64,000 nt of DNA, taken from assembly GCF_003352085.1 (NCBI RefSeq), contig NZ_CP025804.1, positions 1,364,001-1,428,000 on the forward strand. Direction: 5' to 3'. A model generated the notes under the pieces. That model saw nothing but the letters and a program-made list of their open reading frames with translations, was not told the DNA's origin and did no database searches. Source of the stretch: Sulfitobacter sp. SK012. GTDB lineage: Bacteria > Pseudomonadota > Alphaproteobacteria > Rhodobacterales > Rhodobacteraceae. Below, in pieces: positions 35,561 to 45,587 of this stretch. The first letter of the stretch is position 1; the number at the start of each line of letters is the position of its first letter. The position numbers were made by a program, and so were the translations under genes.

Positions 35561-37987
35561 CTAGTCGTGCATGCCAAGATTGTTGGCTGTCTGCCAAATG
35601 CGCCAATGATCATGCGGCATGTTGGTATGACGGTTGCCAAAGGGCCGAAACGCATCCTGCACCGCGTTCGAGAAGCACGGAACGCCGCCGACATGCGGGC
35701 TTTCGCCAACTCCCTTGGCCCCAATCGGGTGGTGCGGACTTGGGGTGACCGTGAAGTCCGTCTCATAGTTCGGAACCTCCCACGCGGTTGGCAAGAAGAA
35801 GTCCATCAACGTGGCCGTCTTGACGTTGCCCATGTCGTCATAGGCAATCTCTTGGCCCAAGGCGACGGCGAGCGCTTCGGTCAGTCCACCATGGATTTGC
35901 CCTTCGATGACCATCGGGTTGATCCGTGTGCCGCAGTCGTCCAGCGCATAGAAACGGCGGATTTCTGGAACACCGGTATCGACGTCAATGTCCATGACAC
36001 AGACATAGGCCCCAAACGGGTAAGTCATGTTGGGTGGGTCGTAGTAGCTGACCGCTTCAAGACCTGGCTCCAGCCCTGGGATGGCCTGATTGTAGGCGGC
36101 ATAGGCGATTTCCTTCATCGTCTTGAACCGCTCTGGCGCGCCCTTGACGACGAACCGATCCACATCGAATTCCACGTCGTTGTCGTGGACCTCAAGCAGG
36201 TAGGCCGCGATCATCTGCGCTTTGGCACGGATCTTGCGCCCTGCCATTGCTGCCGCGGCACCGGCTACGGGGGTGGAGCGAGAGCCATACGTACCCAAGC
36301 CATAAGGGGCAGTATCAGTGTCGCCTTCCTCAATCGTGATGCTTTCGGCGGACAGGCCAATTTCGGTCGCTAGGATTTGCGCGAAGGTAGTGGCGTGCCC
36401 TTGACCTTGGCTGATTGTTCCAAGCCGAGCGACGGCAGACCCCGTTGGGTGGATCCGAATTTCGCAGCTATCGAACATACCCATCCCAAGGATATCGCAG
36501 TTCTTGACGGGGCCAGCACCGACAATCTCGGTAAAGAACGACAGACCGATGCCCATAACCTTACGAGTTTCACCGCGCTTGAACGCCTCGACACGTTCGG
36601 CTTGCTCAGCGCGTAGACCTTTATAGTCGACGGCCAACAACGCCTTGTCCCACGCTGTCTGATAATCGCCTGAATCGTATTCCCAACCCAGTGCCGCAGT
36701 ATACGGAAACTGCTCTTTCTTGATAAAGTTGATCGATCGCAGTTCTGCGGGGTCCATGTTCAACTCAATCGCGAGGACTTCGATCATGCGCTCGATGAAA
36801 TAGACAGCCTCGGTCACGCGGAATGAACAACGGTAAGAAACACCGCCCGGAGCCTTGTTGGTGTAGACACCTTCGACGCCGAGATAAGCGACGGGAATGT
36901 CGTACGATCCGGTGCAGATATTCATGAAACCCGCCGGGAATTTTGTTGGGTCCGCACAGGCATCAAACGCGCCGTGGTCTGCTGTCACGTGACAATGGAG
37001 ACCAGTGATCTTGCCTTCTTTCGTGGCGCTGATCTTGCCCTTCATCCAGTAGTCGCGGGCAAAGGCGGTAGACATCAGGTTTTCCATCCGGTCTTCGACC
37101 CATTTTACGGGAACGCCCGTGACAATGGACGCGACGATCGAGCAGACATAGCCGGGATAGACCCCAACCTTGTTGCCGAACCCGCCACCGATATCGGGCG
37201 AAACGACGCGGATGTTATGCTCTTCAATGCCCGACAAAAGCGAGGCAACCGTGCGCACCACATGCGGTGCTTGGAAAGTGCCCCAAAGAGTGAGCTTGCC
37301 GTTCACCTTATCCATCGACGCGACGGAGCCGCAGGTCTCGAGCGGGCAGGGGTGCGTGCGGTGATAATACATCTCTTCGGTGGCCACGACTTCGGCATTG
37401 TCTATCACCTGATTGGTGGCCACTTCTTCACCAGCTTCCCAGGTGAAGATATGGTTGGGATGCTTGCGCGGACCGTGCGCGCCGTTGGGGATTGAGCCGT
37501 CTTCGGCCACCAAATCCTCGCGCAGAACCACATCCGATTGCAACGATTTGAAAGGGTCGACGATCACCTCAAGTTCTTCATAGTCCACTTCGATCAGTTC
37601 CACCGCATCAGCGGCAACATAGCGATCAGAAGCAACAACGAAGGCGACCTCTTGGCCTTGGAACAGCACCTTGCCGTCGGCCAGCACCATCTGCTTGTCA
37701 CCTGCCAACGTTGGCATCCAGTGCAGGCCCAGCGGTTCGAGGTCTTTTGCTGTCAGAACAGCTGTGACACCGGGCAGCGCCATGGCGGCATCGATGTTGA
37801 TCGATTTGATCCGAGCATGTGCATAGGGCGAGCGGACAAAGTCGCCGTGCAACATGCCCGGCAGTTTGATGTCGTCGACATAATTGCCCTTGCCTTGAGT
37901 AAAGCGTGCATCTTCGACGCGCTTGCGTGAACAGCCCATACCTTTGAGGCCAGCGACCCGTTCTTCGCGTGTGATTTCGTCCTTCAT
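35561..37987 (-). CDS. coxL: Form I aerobic carbon-monoxide dehydrogenase large subunit
   Basis: Catalytic subunit of 808 residues, close to the 809 of the Oligotropha enzyme, that oxidises CO with water to CO2 at a [CuSMoO2] centre. The form I active-site loop reads SYRCSFR at residues 384-390, with Cys387 matching the copper ligand Cys388. Other landmarks are [12 protein letters not shown] near 264-275 for the cofactor and [13 protein letters not shown] near the C-terminus with the catalytic Glu. The first loop residue is Ser where the usual form I motif has Ala. ATG 37987 overlaps the coxS stop by four bases, with GGAGG before it. It acts in an (LMS)2 complex at the cytoplasmic face of the membrane. 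Confidence 0.96.
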   Translation of the reverse strand: MKDEITREERVAGLKGMGCSRKRVEDARFTQGKGNYVDDIKLPGMLHGDFVRSPYAHARIKSINIDAAMALPGVTAVLTAKDLEPLGLHWMPTLAGDKQMVLADGKVLFQGQEVAFVVASDRYVAADAVELIEVDYEELEVIVDPFKSLQSDVVLREDLVAEDGSIPNGAHGPRKHPNHIFTWEAGEEVATNQVIDNAEVVATEEMYYHRTHPCPLETCGSVASMDKVNGKLTLWGTFQAPHVVRTVASLLSGIEEHNIRVVSPDIGGGFGNKVGVYPGYVCSIVASIVTGVPVKWVEDRMENLMSTAFARDYWMKGKISATKEGKITGLHCHVTADHGAFDACADPTKFPAGFMNICTGSYDIPVAYLGVEGVYTNKAPGGVSYRCSFRVTEAVYFIERMIEVLAIELNMDPAELRSINFIKKEQFPYTAALGWEYDSGDYQTAWDKALLAVDYKGLRAEQAERVEAFKRGETRKVMGIGLSFFTEIVGAGPVKNCDILGMGMFDSCEIRIHPTGSAVARLGTISQGQGHATTFAQILATEIGLSAESITIEEGDTDTAPYGLGTYGSRSTPVAGAAAAMAGRKIRAKAQMIAAYLLEVHDNDVEFDVDRFVVKGAPERFKTMKEIAYAAYNQAIPGLEPGLEAVSYYDPPNMTYPFGAYVCVMDIDVDTGVPEIRRFYALDDCGTRINPMVIEGQIHGGLTEALAVALGQEIAYDDMGNVKTATLMDFFLPTAWEVPNYETDFTVTPSPHHPIGAKGVGESPHVGGVPCFSNAVQDAFRPFGNRHTNMPHDHWRIWQTANNLGMHD

Positions 37988-38478
37988 TGTGCCGCCTCCT
38001 TGGCTGCATTTATCTCAGACGCTGCTGAGAGAATTGATTTGACGATGTTCTGATAGCCCGTGCACCGGCAGATATTGCCGGCAATGCCAAAGCGCACATC
38101 TTCCTCGGTTGGGTTGGGGTTTTCCTCGAGCAGCTTCGCTGCACGGGTGATCATGCCCGGTGTGCAGAAACCGCACTGAAGACCGTGGTGTTCTTTGAAG
38201 TTCTCTTGCAGGACGTGCAGCGCGTCTGGGTTGCCGAGGCCCTCAACGGTGGTGACCTCTGCGCCATTGGCTTGTGCTACAAAGACAGTGCAGGATTTCA
38301 CCGACTTGCCGTTCATCGTCACAGTGCAAGCGCCACAATGGGACGTTTCACAGCCGACGTGTGGACCGGTGATGTTGAGCTTTTCGCGCAGCGCATAGAT
38401 GAGCAGCTCGCGAGGTTCAGCTAAGAATTCGTGATCCTCGCCGTTGACGTTTAGTTTGACGTGCATCTTGTTTGACAT
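37984..38478 (-). CDS. coxS: Carbon-monoxide dehydrogenase small subunit, 2 x [2Fe-2S]
   Basis: Iron-sulfur subunit of 164 residues. The plant-type cluster site is [21 protein letters not shown] near residues 44-64 without a gap longer than usual, and the second cluster site is CGFCTPGM followed by CRCTGYQNI. It relays electrons from the Mo centre in CoxL to FAD in CoxM. A frame start exists at 38523, but GGGAGGAAAACAC sits before ATG 38478, and [14 protein letters not shown] is the family start. It lies 13 bases after coxM. Confidence 0.95.
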   Translation of the reverse strand: MSNKMHVKLNVNGEDHEFLAEPRELLIYALREKLNITGPHVGCETSHCGACTVTMNGKSVKSCTVFVAQANGAEVTTVEGLGNPDALHVLQENFKEHHGLQCGFCTPGMITRAAKLLEENPNPTEEDVRFGIAGNICRCTGYQNIVKSILSAASEINAAKEAAQ

Positions 38479-38491
38479 GTGTTTTCCTCCC

Positions 38492-39346
38492 TTACGCCCG
38501 CGACCAAGCACGCGCGATCGCACGGCCTAGGACGATACCAGCAACGTGGCGTTTGAATGCAACGGGGCCGCGGTTATCTTCTGTTGGATCAATATCGCTC
38601 AGCATGGCTGTGACAGCAGCTTTGATCGATGCCGCATCACAGTCCGTGCCGATAAGCGCATCTCCAGCGGCCTCCGACCAGACCGGCGTATCGCTGAGGT
38701 TGGTCATCGCAATTGAGGCGGTAGCGACCTTGCCGTTCTCTTTTGAAATTTGCACGGCTGCAGCAGCGGTCGCGTAATCGCCGATCTTGCGCTTTTGTTT
38801 CTCGTAGGCGAAACCACCGGCCGGGGCCTTGAGTGTCACGGCCGTCAGAACTTCTTCGTCATCGCGTTCCGTCATATAAGCGGCTTCGTAGAAGTCGCGC
38901 GCATAAATGGCTCGGTCCCCTTCCGGTCCAACCAGATGAAACTGCGCGTTTAGACATTGCATAAGACCGGGCATATCGTTGCCGGGGTCGCCGTTCGCGA
39001 CATTCCCGCCAACGGTGCCCATGTAGCGAACCTGCGGGTCGGCGATTTGCAGAGCCGCCTCTTTCATTATGGGGGCAGCCTGTTCCAGCTCGGCAGAGTT
39101 GATGATCTCGTGCTGTGTTGTCATGGCACCGATCTTGATGGTGCCATCCTTGATGCTGATCCCGCCTAGGCCTTCAATGGCTTGCAAATCGATCAGGTGC
39201 GGGACATCAGCCATCCGCAGCTTCATCATTGGAATCAGGCTGTGCCCTCCCGCGATTACCCGCGCATCGTCCCCATGTTCTTGAAGCAGAGCAATCACCC
39301 CTGCCATGTCTGTCGGCCTGTAGTACTCAAACGCCGCTGGTATCAT
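38492..39346 (-). CDS. coxM: Carbon-monoxide dehydrogenase medium (FAD) subunit
   Basis: Flavoprotein subunit of 284 residues, the normal size. FAD-binding motifs are [14 protein letters not shown] near residues 32-45 and [16 protein letters not shown] near 109-124, followed by the CO_deh_flav_C domain from about 175. It takes electrons from the iron-sulfur subunit and passes them to the quinone pool. GGGAGG lies seven bases before ATG 39346. First structural gene of the cox operon, in the M-S-L order characteristic of form I clusters. Confidence 0.95.
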   Translation of the reverse strand: MIPAAFEYYRPTDMAGVIALLQEHGDDARVIAGGHSLIPMMKLRMADVPHLIDLQAIEGLGGISIKDGTIKIGAMTTQHEIINSAELEQAAPIMKEAALQIADPQVRYMGTVGGNVANGDPGNDMPGLMQCLNAQFHLVGPEGDRAIYARDFYEAAYMTERDDEEVLTAVTLKAPAGGFAYEKQKRKIGDYATAAAAVQISKENGKVATASIAMTNLSDTPVWSEAAGDALIGTDCDAASIKAAVTAMLSDIDPTEDNRGPVAFKRHVAGIVLGRAIARAWSRA

Positions 39347-39480
39347 TGCTTCGCCTCCCGTTTCCGCAAATATTTTTCAGAATACCAATCTGTACGCAGC
39401 GGAATGCCGGCGCTTGGGTTATTCAACGAAATGATCGGGTTTTTGCACGAAACGCACCACAGGCCGCACGAACTGCGGGG

Positions 39481-40602
39481 CTATAGACCCAGTGCGTTTT
39501 GGACGAATTTTAGATTCGATCGGCTGACCGGGACAGAAGGCAGCTTGGCATCGCCAAAACTGCATACGCCATTGTCTTTCCGTCGTTCGAAGTGCTCGAC
39601 GAGCTTTGGGTTCACCAAATAGCTGCGGTGGGTCTTGATAAATCCCACCCCATCCAGCCGCTTATAAGCCTCGGTGATCGGCCAGGCGCAGAAGTGCTGC
39701 TCATCCTTGGTGTAGATGTAAGTATAATGGCCCTCGGCGCGCACAAACGCCACCTGAGCGGGGTCAATCAATTGCGTAACGCCATTGCGTTCACACGGAA
39801 TACGGACAGCGATTGGAACAGGTGCTGACACAGTGGGTGTCGTGGCCGGAGCCGCTGAAACAATTGAAGGTTCCGCAGCCAGGGACGTGGTCGGGTTTAG
39901 GAACGTCACCCCCATCCAAAGAAAAGCGCCAAAGATGACAAAGCTGGAAAAGATAACGCCCATCGCCAGTGTTTCGTTACTCATCACCGGACCAAATTCA
40001 TTCAGTGTGAAAACAGCGACAAAATTGGTCCCAGCTATGGCCGCAAAATGAACAGCACTGACAGCCGCCCCAAAGCACAACGTCCCCAATAAGATTGTGC
40101 GGTTGGACCGTTGGCCGTAGGCGATCCAGAACGCCGCAATACAAAGCCCAACCGCTGCCACGACGGCCAGAAGAATTCCGAATGGTGTATAAACCGCGCG
40201 GCACAATTGCAGGCCGGCCATTCCGACATAGTGCATCGCCAGAATGCCACATCCAACCATGGCGCCAGCGGCAGACAAGGTGAAAGGCGTTCGTTCACGA
40301 AAGTGCAACAGCAGCAACGCCGTGCCTACAATGAGGATTGCCAGCAATGCCGACGCAAGCGTGATCGCCGCATCGTAATAAAAGAGGATGGGCATCTGAA
40401 TGCCAAGCATCGCCACAAAATGCATCGACCAAATGCCGCCGCCCAAGGCTATGGCCGACATCGCAATCGACCCTTTGCGGCGCGAGACACTTTGCTTTGA
40501 AAGGTCCTTTGACAAGGTCAGACCTGTAAAGCCCGCGGCAAGGGCAACCACGATCGAAGCGATAACCAGTGCAGTGTTGTGAGTAACGTCTAAAAACTCC
40601 AT
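39481..40602 (-). CDS. MHYT-LytTR membrane sensor/regulator (CoxC/CoxH-like)
   Basis: Membrane-bound regulator of 373 residues. The N-terminal MHYT domain has seven predicted helices with the three repeats SMHFVAM, AMHYVGM and AVHFAAI, whose Met and His residues are proposed to bind copper and sense gas. A Pro/Ala-rich linker (about 245-275) leads to a LytTR DNA-binding domain with VAFVRAEGHYTYIYT and FIKTHRSYLVNP. CoxC and CoxH of Oligotropha have this same architecture. It lies directly before coxM on the same strand, so it probably senses CO and activates the operon from the membrane. Start at ATG 40602; TTG 40620 is possible. Confidence 0.88.
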   Translation of the reverse strand: MEFLDVTHNTALVIASIVVALAAGFTGLTLSKDLSKQSVSRRKGSIAMSAIALGGGIWSMHFVAMLGIQMPILFYYDAAITLASALLAILIVGTALLLLHFRERTPFTLSAAGAMVGCGILAMHYVGMAGLQLCRAVYTPFGILLAVVAAVGLCIAAFWIAYGQRSNRTILLGTLCFGAAVSAVHFAAIAGTNFVAVFTLNEFGPVMSNETLAMGVIFSSFVIFGAFLWMGVTFLNPTTSLAAEPSIVSAAPATTPTVSAPVPIAVRIPCERNGVTQLIDPAQVAFVRAEGHYTYIYTKDEQHFCAWPITEAYKRLDGVGFIKTHRSYLVNPKLVEHFERRKDNGVCSFGDAKLPSVPVSRSNLKFVQNALGL

Positions 40603-41084
40603 CCCGTTTGATGGCAGCAATTTTCAAACAAATCAAACTGGCAAGATTTGTATTCCAATCGCCCCTACGTCAGCAAACAAATGTGCCACATACCACCACC
40701 CGCACAGAGAGCTGGCAGAACTGAATGCGCTGGAAACTGACCGAAAGACAGCGATCAGGTTGGCCGGATTTCGAGATTCTTGAAGCGCCAGTGTGGTTTC
40801 GACCTATGTCATAAGTCGCATAATTAACTGGCGTGTCGGTTTGTTCCGATCCTCATCGGGCTCATTATACCCAACCGTGGTCTCTTAGGTCCTATGCGTC
40901 GTGGCCTAGGCTGTCCAAAACTCTGCAAAGCGGCCATTCAGTGCAATCATAGTGAGGGGCTTGTCTTCATAGCAGTCGTTGATACACACTGAAGCGCACT
41001 GCGGCACTGAGTCCAATGCAGACATCTGTTGCGAATGCAAAAGAAGAAAAAGGAAGGACAGAATGTAGCCTTCTAAGGCGACTA
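40603..41084. other. Intergenic region upstream of the cox operon
   Basis: About 480 bases without a gene. It must carry the promoter of the MHYT-LytTR gene and perhaps LytTR binding sites, which are usually direct repeats about 20 bases apart; none could be assigned with confidence. Confidence 0.4.
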
Positions 41085-41396
41085 TCAGGCACCTGATACG
41101 TTCAGTTTGCCCTTTATTTTCGCTCCTGTTTGCATATCCATATTTTTTGCAGAAATGTCAGCTGTCACGTCCGCGCCTGATTGCAATTCCACGGTATCGG
41201 CTTTTAAAGATCCGGCCAAATGCCCTCGGACGTGAGCGGATGTTACCTTCACACTCCCCGACACAGACCCTCCCATCAAAACATCGATGGACTTGCCTTC
41301 AACGTCACCGTCAATTTTTCCGCCTACATCGATATCCGCGCTTCCGGAAATGTTACCTGTTATTTTCAGGTCCTCTGAAATTATTGTTTTTCCCAT
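41085..41396 (-). CDS. Bactofilin-family cytoskeletal protein
   Basis: Small beta-helical polymer-forming protein of 103 residues, bactofilin (DUF583) family. It consists almost entirely of short repeats with Gly and hydrophobic steps, such as ITGNISGSADIDVGGKIDGD and VKVTSAHVRGHLAGSLKA, as expected for a right-handed beta-helix. Bactofilins polymerise without nucleotide and localise cell-wall or stalk enzymes. GGGGAGA lies before ATG 41396. No peptidase partner (M23), often next to bactofilins, is present; the adjacent upstream gene encodes a DUF4105 protein. Confidence 0.85.
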   Translation of the reverse strand: MGKTIISEDLKITGNISGSADIDVGGKIDGDVEGKSIDVLMGGSVSGSVKVTSAHVRGHLAGSLKADTVELQSGADVTADISAKNMDMQTGAKIKGKLNVSGA

Positions 41397-41567
41397 GGTC
41401 AAATCTCCCCTCAACAGAACCTTTGTGCGGCACTGACCTGACCGCCGTCAACAGTCTAATGAAAAGAGCAGCGCTCCCCATTGAGCGCAGGACAGCATCG
41501 GCGAGGACCACTGCAAAGTCCGCAATTTGACCTAGCGTGCGCGAAACTCTGTGACCGCACATCAGGC

Positions 41568-42572
41568 TTACGGCATTGGTACATCTTTGCGGATGGCGGT
41601 GGAAAAATTATCGGTCAGCCCGTTTGCTAGGGCACGTTCGGTAATATCTCCAAGATGATAAAGTTCTTCGATGGAAACATCGCTATTCAATTTTCCATGA
41701 TCGTATAGAAAATTTGGGAAATAGCCGTTGACGATTACGCGGTAGTCAAACGGGACTTTGATACCGACATGACGTGCTAGCATTATGACTGAACGCGAGC
41801 AGTTCGTGAACACTGAGTTGAACCAGCGCGGTTTTTCGGCGACTTCGTTTGCCGCTGCTACATAGGCTTCAATAAGGCGGGTATCATTTGGATCGTGCTG
41901 TCCCCGAAAGATTTGCACGCGCTCCTTTTTGATATTTGATCGCAGTCCAACGATATCTCGTTCTTCCGCTGCGATCACTGCGATCGTATGTGCCTTGAAA
42001 AAATCTGCCGTGGGAGAAAACGAGCTGCCGACTTCACGGCGCACTTCCATAGACCAGGTTAAGTAGTCCCCGTTCGCAAAGCCAAAACTAACCATGAAAT
42101 GTGCCATCTCGGGTCCGGCCCAATAGGACATAAACAAATCGGCGGACTCGGTTTGGGAAAGGTCATATGTTCGCGTCACCCAGTTCTCGTCAAAATCATC
42201 GACCGTTCGCCAATTGAAAGCACGGACATTGTGAAGGGTCAGGATATCTCCGTCGATCGTGCCTGTGACTTGTCGGGCCACGTCGGGCGTCCAATTTCCG
42301 TCAGCAGGGGGGACCAGTGTGTTCCACCACACGTTCAGGGCAACTAGTGACACGCCGAAAACCCAAAACCACCGCCAGCGGAGCGATGTGAAGAATGCAA
42401 TCAGTGTGCTGATTCCAAATATTCCGAAGGATACGGCGGCTACTCCAACCACGAGGTTAGGCCCCGGCAGTTTGTACCACAGTGCAAGCGTGCCCCAAGC
42501 TGTTGCATAGGCGACTGTTAGAAACAGCACTGCGAATGGGAAAAATTGTACAATTCGGAACATCGGGAACAA
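41568..42572 (-). CDS. DUF4105 (Lnb N-terminal-type) membrane-anchored periplasmic protein
   Basis: Protein of 334 residues with three N-terminal hydrophobic helices (about 8-30, 40-62, 68-86) and a periplasmic domain of the DUF4105 family. The family pattern is clear: HNVRAFNWRTVDDF, then TRTYDL, MAHFMVSFGF, SMEVRREVGSSF, AAEERDIVGLRSN and FTNCSRSV. The conserved His and the Cys in NCS are candidate catalytic residues of a cysteine-hydrolase-like fold, and related domains occur in lipoprotein N-acyltransferase Lnb. Actual function here is unknown; lipid or lipoprotein modification at the outer face of the membrane is a reasonable guess. Confidence 0.78.
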   Translation of the reverse strand: MFPMFRIVQFFPFAVLFLTVAYATAWGTLALWYKLPGPNLVVGVAAVSFGIFGISTLIAFFTSLRWRWFWVFGVSLVALNVWWNTLVPPADGNWTPDVARQVTGTIDGDILTLHNVRAFNWRTVDDFDENWVTRTYDLSQTESADLFMSYWAGPEMAHFMVSFGFANGDYLTWSMEVRREVGSSFSPTADFFKAHTIAVIAAEERDIVGLRSNIKKERVQIFRGQHDPNDTRLIEAYVAAANEVAEKPRWFNSVFTNCSRSVIMLARHVGIKVPFDYRVIVNGYFPNFLYDHGKLNSDVSIEELYHLGDITERALANGLTDNFSTAIRKDVPMP

Positions 42573-42995
42573 TATGAAAACTTGGCGGGGAAAGTAAATA
42601 ATCTTGCTCGGCCAACGCCGCTCTTCGGCTCTCGCTAACGCCTCAGCTGTTGCATTGAAATTTGGTTCAAGACTCGAGAAAGGGTATTGGCTAGCGAAAT
42701 TGTCGCGCGCGCATTAGACCGGTTTAACCCCGAAGCAGACCACCTCAGATTGCTACCCAGTTTGTCGAAAAGAAACAGGGCGCACCCATTGCCTTTTAGG
42801 TTTCGCAGTGGCGCAATCCAAGAAACGGCCATCCGGTTCAAAGCTCGGTGGTTTTATGGTCTCTCGCTTAACATTCGTCACTTTGAGCTGCTAAACGAAG
42901 CCATGTGGCAGGACTGCCCAGTCTCCAGTTGAACTAAAAGTCGGGCTGAAACACAATGCTCCTGCTGTTTGCGGCTCGCCGCATTGCCCAAAAAG
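42573..42995. other. Intergenic region, no gene seen
   Basis: About 420 bases between divergent genes. Short frames on both strands lack start signals and family resemblance. The promoters of the DUF4105 and DUF4239 genes must lie here. Confidence 0.4.
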
Positions 42996-43859
42996 ATGGA
43001 AAACCAGTTGGAACCTCTCACATCAACGATCGCATACAATCAAATTTCCATGCCGGTCTTGCAGTTGCAGAATCTGGGGGTGCTCCTCTTTTTTGTTCTT
43101 CCTGCATTTGCTGTCATTGGTCACCTCGTAGGAAAGTCCGTGCGGAAGAAACATCTAGGGGCTGGCAAGGATATTGACGTGCGCGCAGGAGAAACCACCA
43201 TGGGTGCTGTTTTTGCGATCTTGGGGCTGCTACTGGCGTTTTCTTTTGGGAACGCGATGTCTCTTTCGCGTACGGCAAAAGAGGTTTTGATTAATGAGGC
43301 TGCTACTATAGGCACTGCATTTGACCGTGCCGATTACTTGCCGGAGCCCGGAAGATCGGAAATTAAACTAGCAATTTACGCCTATGCGGTAACCCGCATT
43401 GTTCCCGAGAAAGAGGAAGTGGACACCTCGGAGAAAGTGCGTTCTTTTCTGGATGCTAGCCTGCGGGAACAGGCCATTTTGTGGCCTCTCACTTTGAAGG
43501 TTACTGCGGATCCATTGCCCGCTCCCATGAAGACGTTCTTCGCGGGATCGATAAACGACGTGTTGGATGCTCACCTATTTCGTATGCAAACACTTTCTGA
43601 GCCGGTATCCAATTTGTCACAATTTATGGTTCTGGGCGCCGCGCTCACAGCGATGTTTCTTATGGGCAATAGATCAGGAGTTCTCGGACGTACTTTGACT
43701 TGGCGTATATTTTTATTGTCCGGATTCTTGTTTGTAATAATGTTTACCATCGCTGACACCAATCGTTTCGAAGAAGGCTTGGTCCAAGTGGATGATGGTA
43801 CATTGCGCGCAACTATAGCGGAAATTGAGAACGCATTGGGTGTTAAAGCGGGAAGTTAG
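42996..43859 (+). CDS. DUF4239-like (bestrophin-like) membrane protein
   Basis: Inner-membrane protein of about 287 residues with two N-terminal helices (about 25-45 and 70-90) and two C-terminal helices (about 205-250). The pattern MGAVFAILGLLLAFSFGNAMS followed at once by INEAATIGTAFDRADYLP matches the bestrophin-like DUF4239 family. The middle soluble part is helical. Function unknown; an anion channel has been suggested for the fold. Start chosen at ATG 42996 because the upstream frame lacks an ATG. The stop overlaps the stop of the convergent rlmF gene by four bases. Confidence 0.65.
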   Translation: MENQLEPLTSTIAYNQISMPVLQLQNLGVLLFFVLPAFAVIGHLVGKSVRKKHLGAGKDIDVRAGETTMGAVFAILGLLLAFSFGNAMSLSRTAKEVLINEAATIGTAFDRADYLPEPGRSEIKLAIYAYAVTRIVPEKEEVDTSEKVRSFLDASLREQAILWPLTLKVTADPLPAPMKTFFAGSINDVLDAHLFRMQTLSEPVSNLSQFMVLGAALTAMFLMGNRSGVLGRTLTWRIFLLSGFLFVIMFTIADTNRFEEGLVQVDDGTLRATIAEIENALGVKAGS

Positions 43860-44797
43860 CGTCCGCCCGCAACGGGTGTAGCTCCACTTGCAAACAACGA
43901 TCGTTGACGTTTATTGATGTAAGTCCAAGCAACAAAACGACTTGTTTTTTGGCCCTGTGCCATTTCAACTACCTTAAAATCAGCGACTTTAGCTTTTCTT
44001 AAAATTTTGTAGATTGGCTGGAGATTGTCTTTTTTCGACACCAACGAGCTAAACCATAGGCACTGGTCCGCGAACTCTTTGCTCTGTTCAATCATGCTAG
44101 CGATAAATTTAACCTCACCACCTGGGCACCAAAGCTCAGCGTTTTGACCGCCAAAATTGAGTTTTTTGGAATGCCCCTTTCCGAGGTTTTTCCACTTACG
44201 TTGGGTGCCTTTGTTGGCTTGTTCCATGGAGGCATGGAAAGGGGGGTTGCACAGGGTGATATGATAATAATCTTGGGGTTCGATCACGCCTCTAAAGGTA
44301 TTTTCACGTATATTTTGCTGTCTGAGTGTGATGTCCAGCTTGTTGAGCTGGCAAATCTGCTGTGCCGATTTGATAGCGACCGGGTCTATGTCGACGCCAG
44401 TGAAATGCCAGCCATATTCGCTCTGACCGGCAAGGGGGTACACCAAGCTAGCACCGGTGCCTATGTCCAGCGCCTTTATACTACGCCCACGCGGGATCTC
44501 TTGATTGTTGTCGCAGGCAAGCAAGTCCGCAAGATAGTGGATGTAGTCGACACGACCGGGGATCGGAGGGCATAAATAATCTGCCGGGATATCCCAAAAT
44601 TTTATATCGTAATGAGTCTTTAGCAACGCCCGATTGAGCATACGGACCGCCAATGCGTCTTGAAAATCAATCGTCGTTTGTCCGACGGGGTTGCTGATCG
44701 TAAATGCCTCAAGTTCAGGTGAGTCCGCCACTAAACGCACAAAATCGTAACCTTCTCTGTGTTGATTACGGGGGTGCAGCTTCGTTTTGGTGACCAT
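43856..44797 (-). CDS. rlmF: 23S rRNA (adenine(1618)-N6)-methyltransferase
   Basis: Cytosolic RNA methyltransferase of 313 residues, RlmF (YbiN) family, that methylates A1618 of 23S rRNA with S-adenosylmethionine. It begins KTKLHPRNQHREGYDF, a family signature, has the SAM-binding ALDIGTGASLVYPL near residue 108, and the catalytic N6-adenine motif NPPFHAS near residue 184. VSKKDNLQPI in the C-terminal part is also characteristic. It ends tail-to-tail with the DUF4239 gene. RlmF is less common in alphaproteobacteria than in gammaproteobacteria, so lateral origin is possible. Confidence 0.92.
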   Translation of the reverse strand: MVTKTKLHPRNQHREGYDFVRLVADSPELEAFTISNPVGQTTIDFQDALAVRMLNRALLKTHYDIKFWDIPADYLCPPIPGRVDYIHYLADLLACDNNQEIPRGRSIKALDIGTGASLVYPLAGQSEYGWHFTGVDIDPVAIKSAQQICQLNKLDITLRQQNIRENTFRGVIEPQDYYHITLCNPPFHASMEQANKGTQRKWKNLGKGHSKKLNFGGQNAELWCPGGEVKFIASMIEQSKEFADQCLWFSSLVSKKDNLQPIYKILRKAKVADFKVVEMAQGQKTSRFVAWTYINKRQRSLFASGATPVAGGR

Positions 44798-44901
44798 GGG
44801 GAAGCCTTCATTGAAGTTGGTGGAAGTTACTGGCCAAGCCGTTAGTTGTACTTAAACACTCGTGGACAATTAGTAAAATTAGTAAGGTGTTCCATGGGGA
44901 T

Positions 44902-44965
44902 GGCTTTGTCGCACAAATGCCCTGATAGGATTTAGCGCATGTCTCCAGCGTGATTGCTGGACTTT
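44902..44965 (+). mobile_element. Left-end remnant of an IS related to the IS5-family element
   Basis: GGCTTTGTCGCACAAAT matches the terminal repeat of the element at 45825 with one change, and the next 45 bases (GGATT.GC..ATG..TCCAGCGTG..TGCTG) follow its sequence in diverged form. No transposase or right end follows, so only the end of an older copy is left. Confidence 0.6.
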
Positions 44966-45098
44966 GCAGAACAAATCGGCCCGATGCGCCGCAGCGGCAT
45001 TCAGCTCTCATCTCGATCAAATAGCCCAACCACCTGCGGCGCTGCAGCACAGTTTCCTTTAAACGGTCATACAAACGGAGCTGAATAACCAAAAAGAT

Positions 45099-45587
45099 CT
45101 AATTGCTGGAAACGCCTACAACGTCTCTTGAGATAGCTTGACCTCTGGACGTAAAAGATATGCCTTGCGTCCCGGTTCCGCCGATCATCAAAGCTTCTGC
45201 AATAGGTGAGTTTGCGGGTGCCTCGCTGGTCCAGTTGATAAGAAAGTTGGCACCGACCCCACCAGTCTTGTCTCTTATATCGATTAGATGTTTCCATGAC
45301 CCAAAAGGTGGAATTGTGATCGCTTCTTGCAATAGGCTTTGGACCTGCTTCCCCTGATGATCGTGATAGGTGACCGTCTGGAGGTTGACTGGTTGCTCTG
45401 GATCGACGTTGTGAATGACAATTGTTACCGCCATCTGATGTGAACTTCCGGGGCCAATAGGAACTTCGGAGTAAGCTGGAACATAGATTGTTTCAGAGAG
45501 TGCCTTAAGAACAATGCCATCTGCGTGGGCCCAGCTTGTCATAGCCGTAAAAGCGAGCGGTATCAAATTCATCCAGATTTTCACCAA
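45099..45587 (-). CDS. DUF3124 family exported protein
   Basis: Periplasmic protein of 162 residues with a signal peptide (about 1-22, ending SWAHA). The mature part has ETIYVPAYSEVPIG, TIVIHNVDPEQPVNLQTVTY and IPPFGSWKHLIDIRDKTGG, the pattern of the DUF3124 family: a small beta-sandwich of unknown function. It stands alone between an IS remnant and the IS5-family element. No regulatory signal is recognisable. Confidence 0.72.
   Translation of the reverse strand: MVKIWMNLIPLAFTAMTSWAHADGIVLKALSETIYVPAYSEVPIGPGSSHQMAVTIVIHNVDPEQPVNLQTVTYHDHQGKQVQSLLQEAITIPPFGSWKHLIDIRDKTGGVGANFLINWTSEAPANSPIAEALMIGGTGTQGISFTSRGQAISRDVVGVSSN

Noticed and set aside
35540..36373. 277-codon frame on the plus strand opposite coxL
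   Set aside because: Antisense to coxL, whose motifs are intact; no independent evidence.
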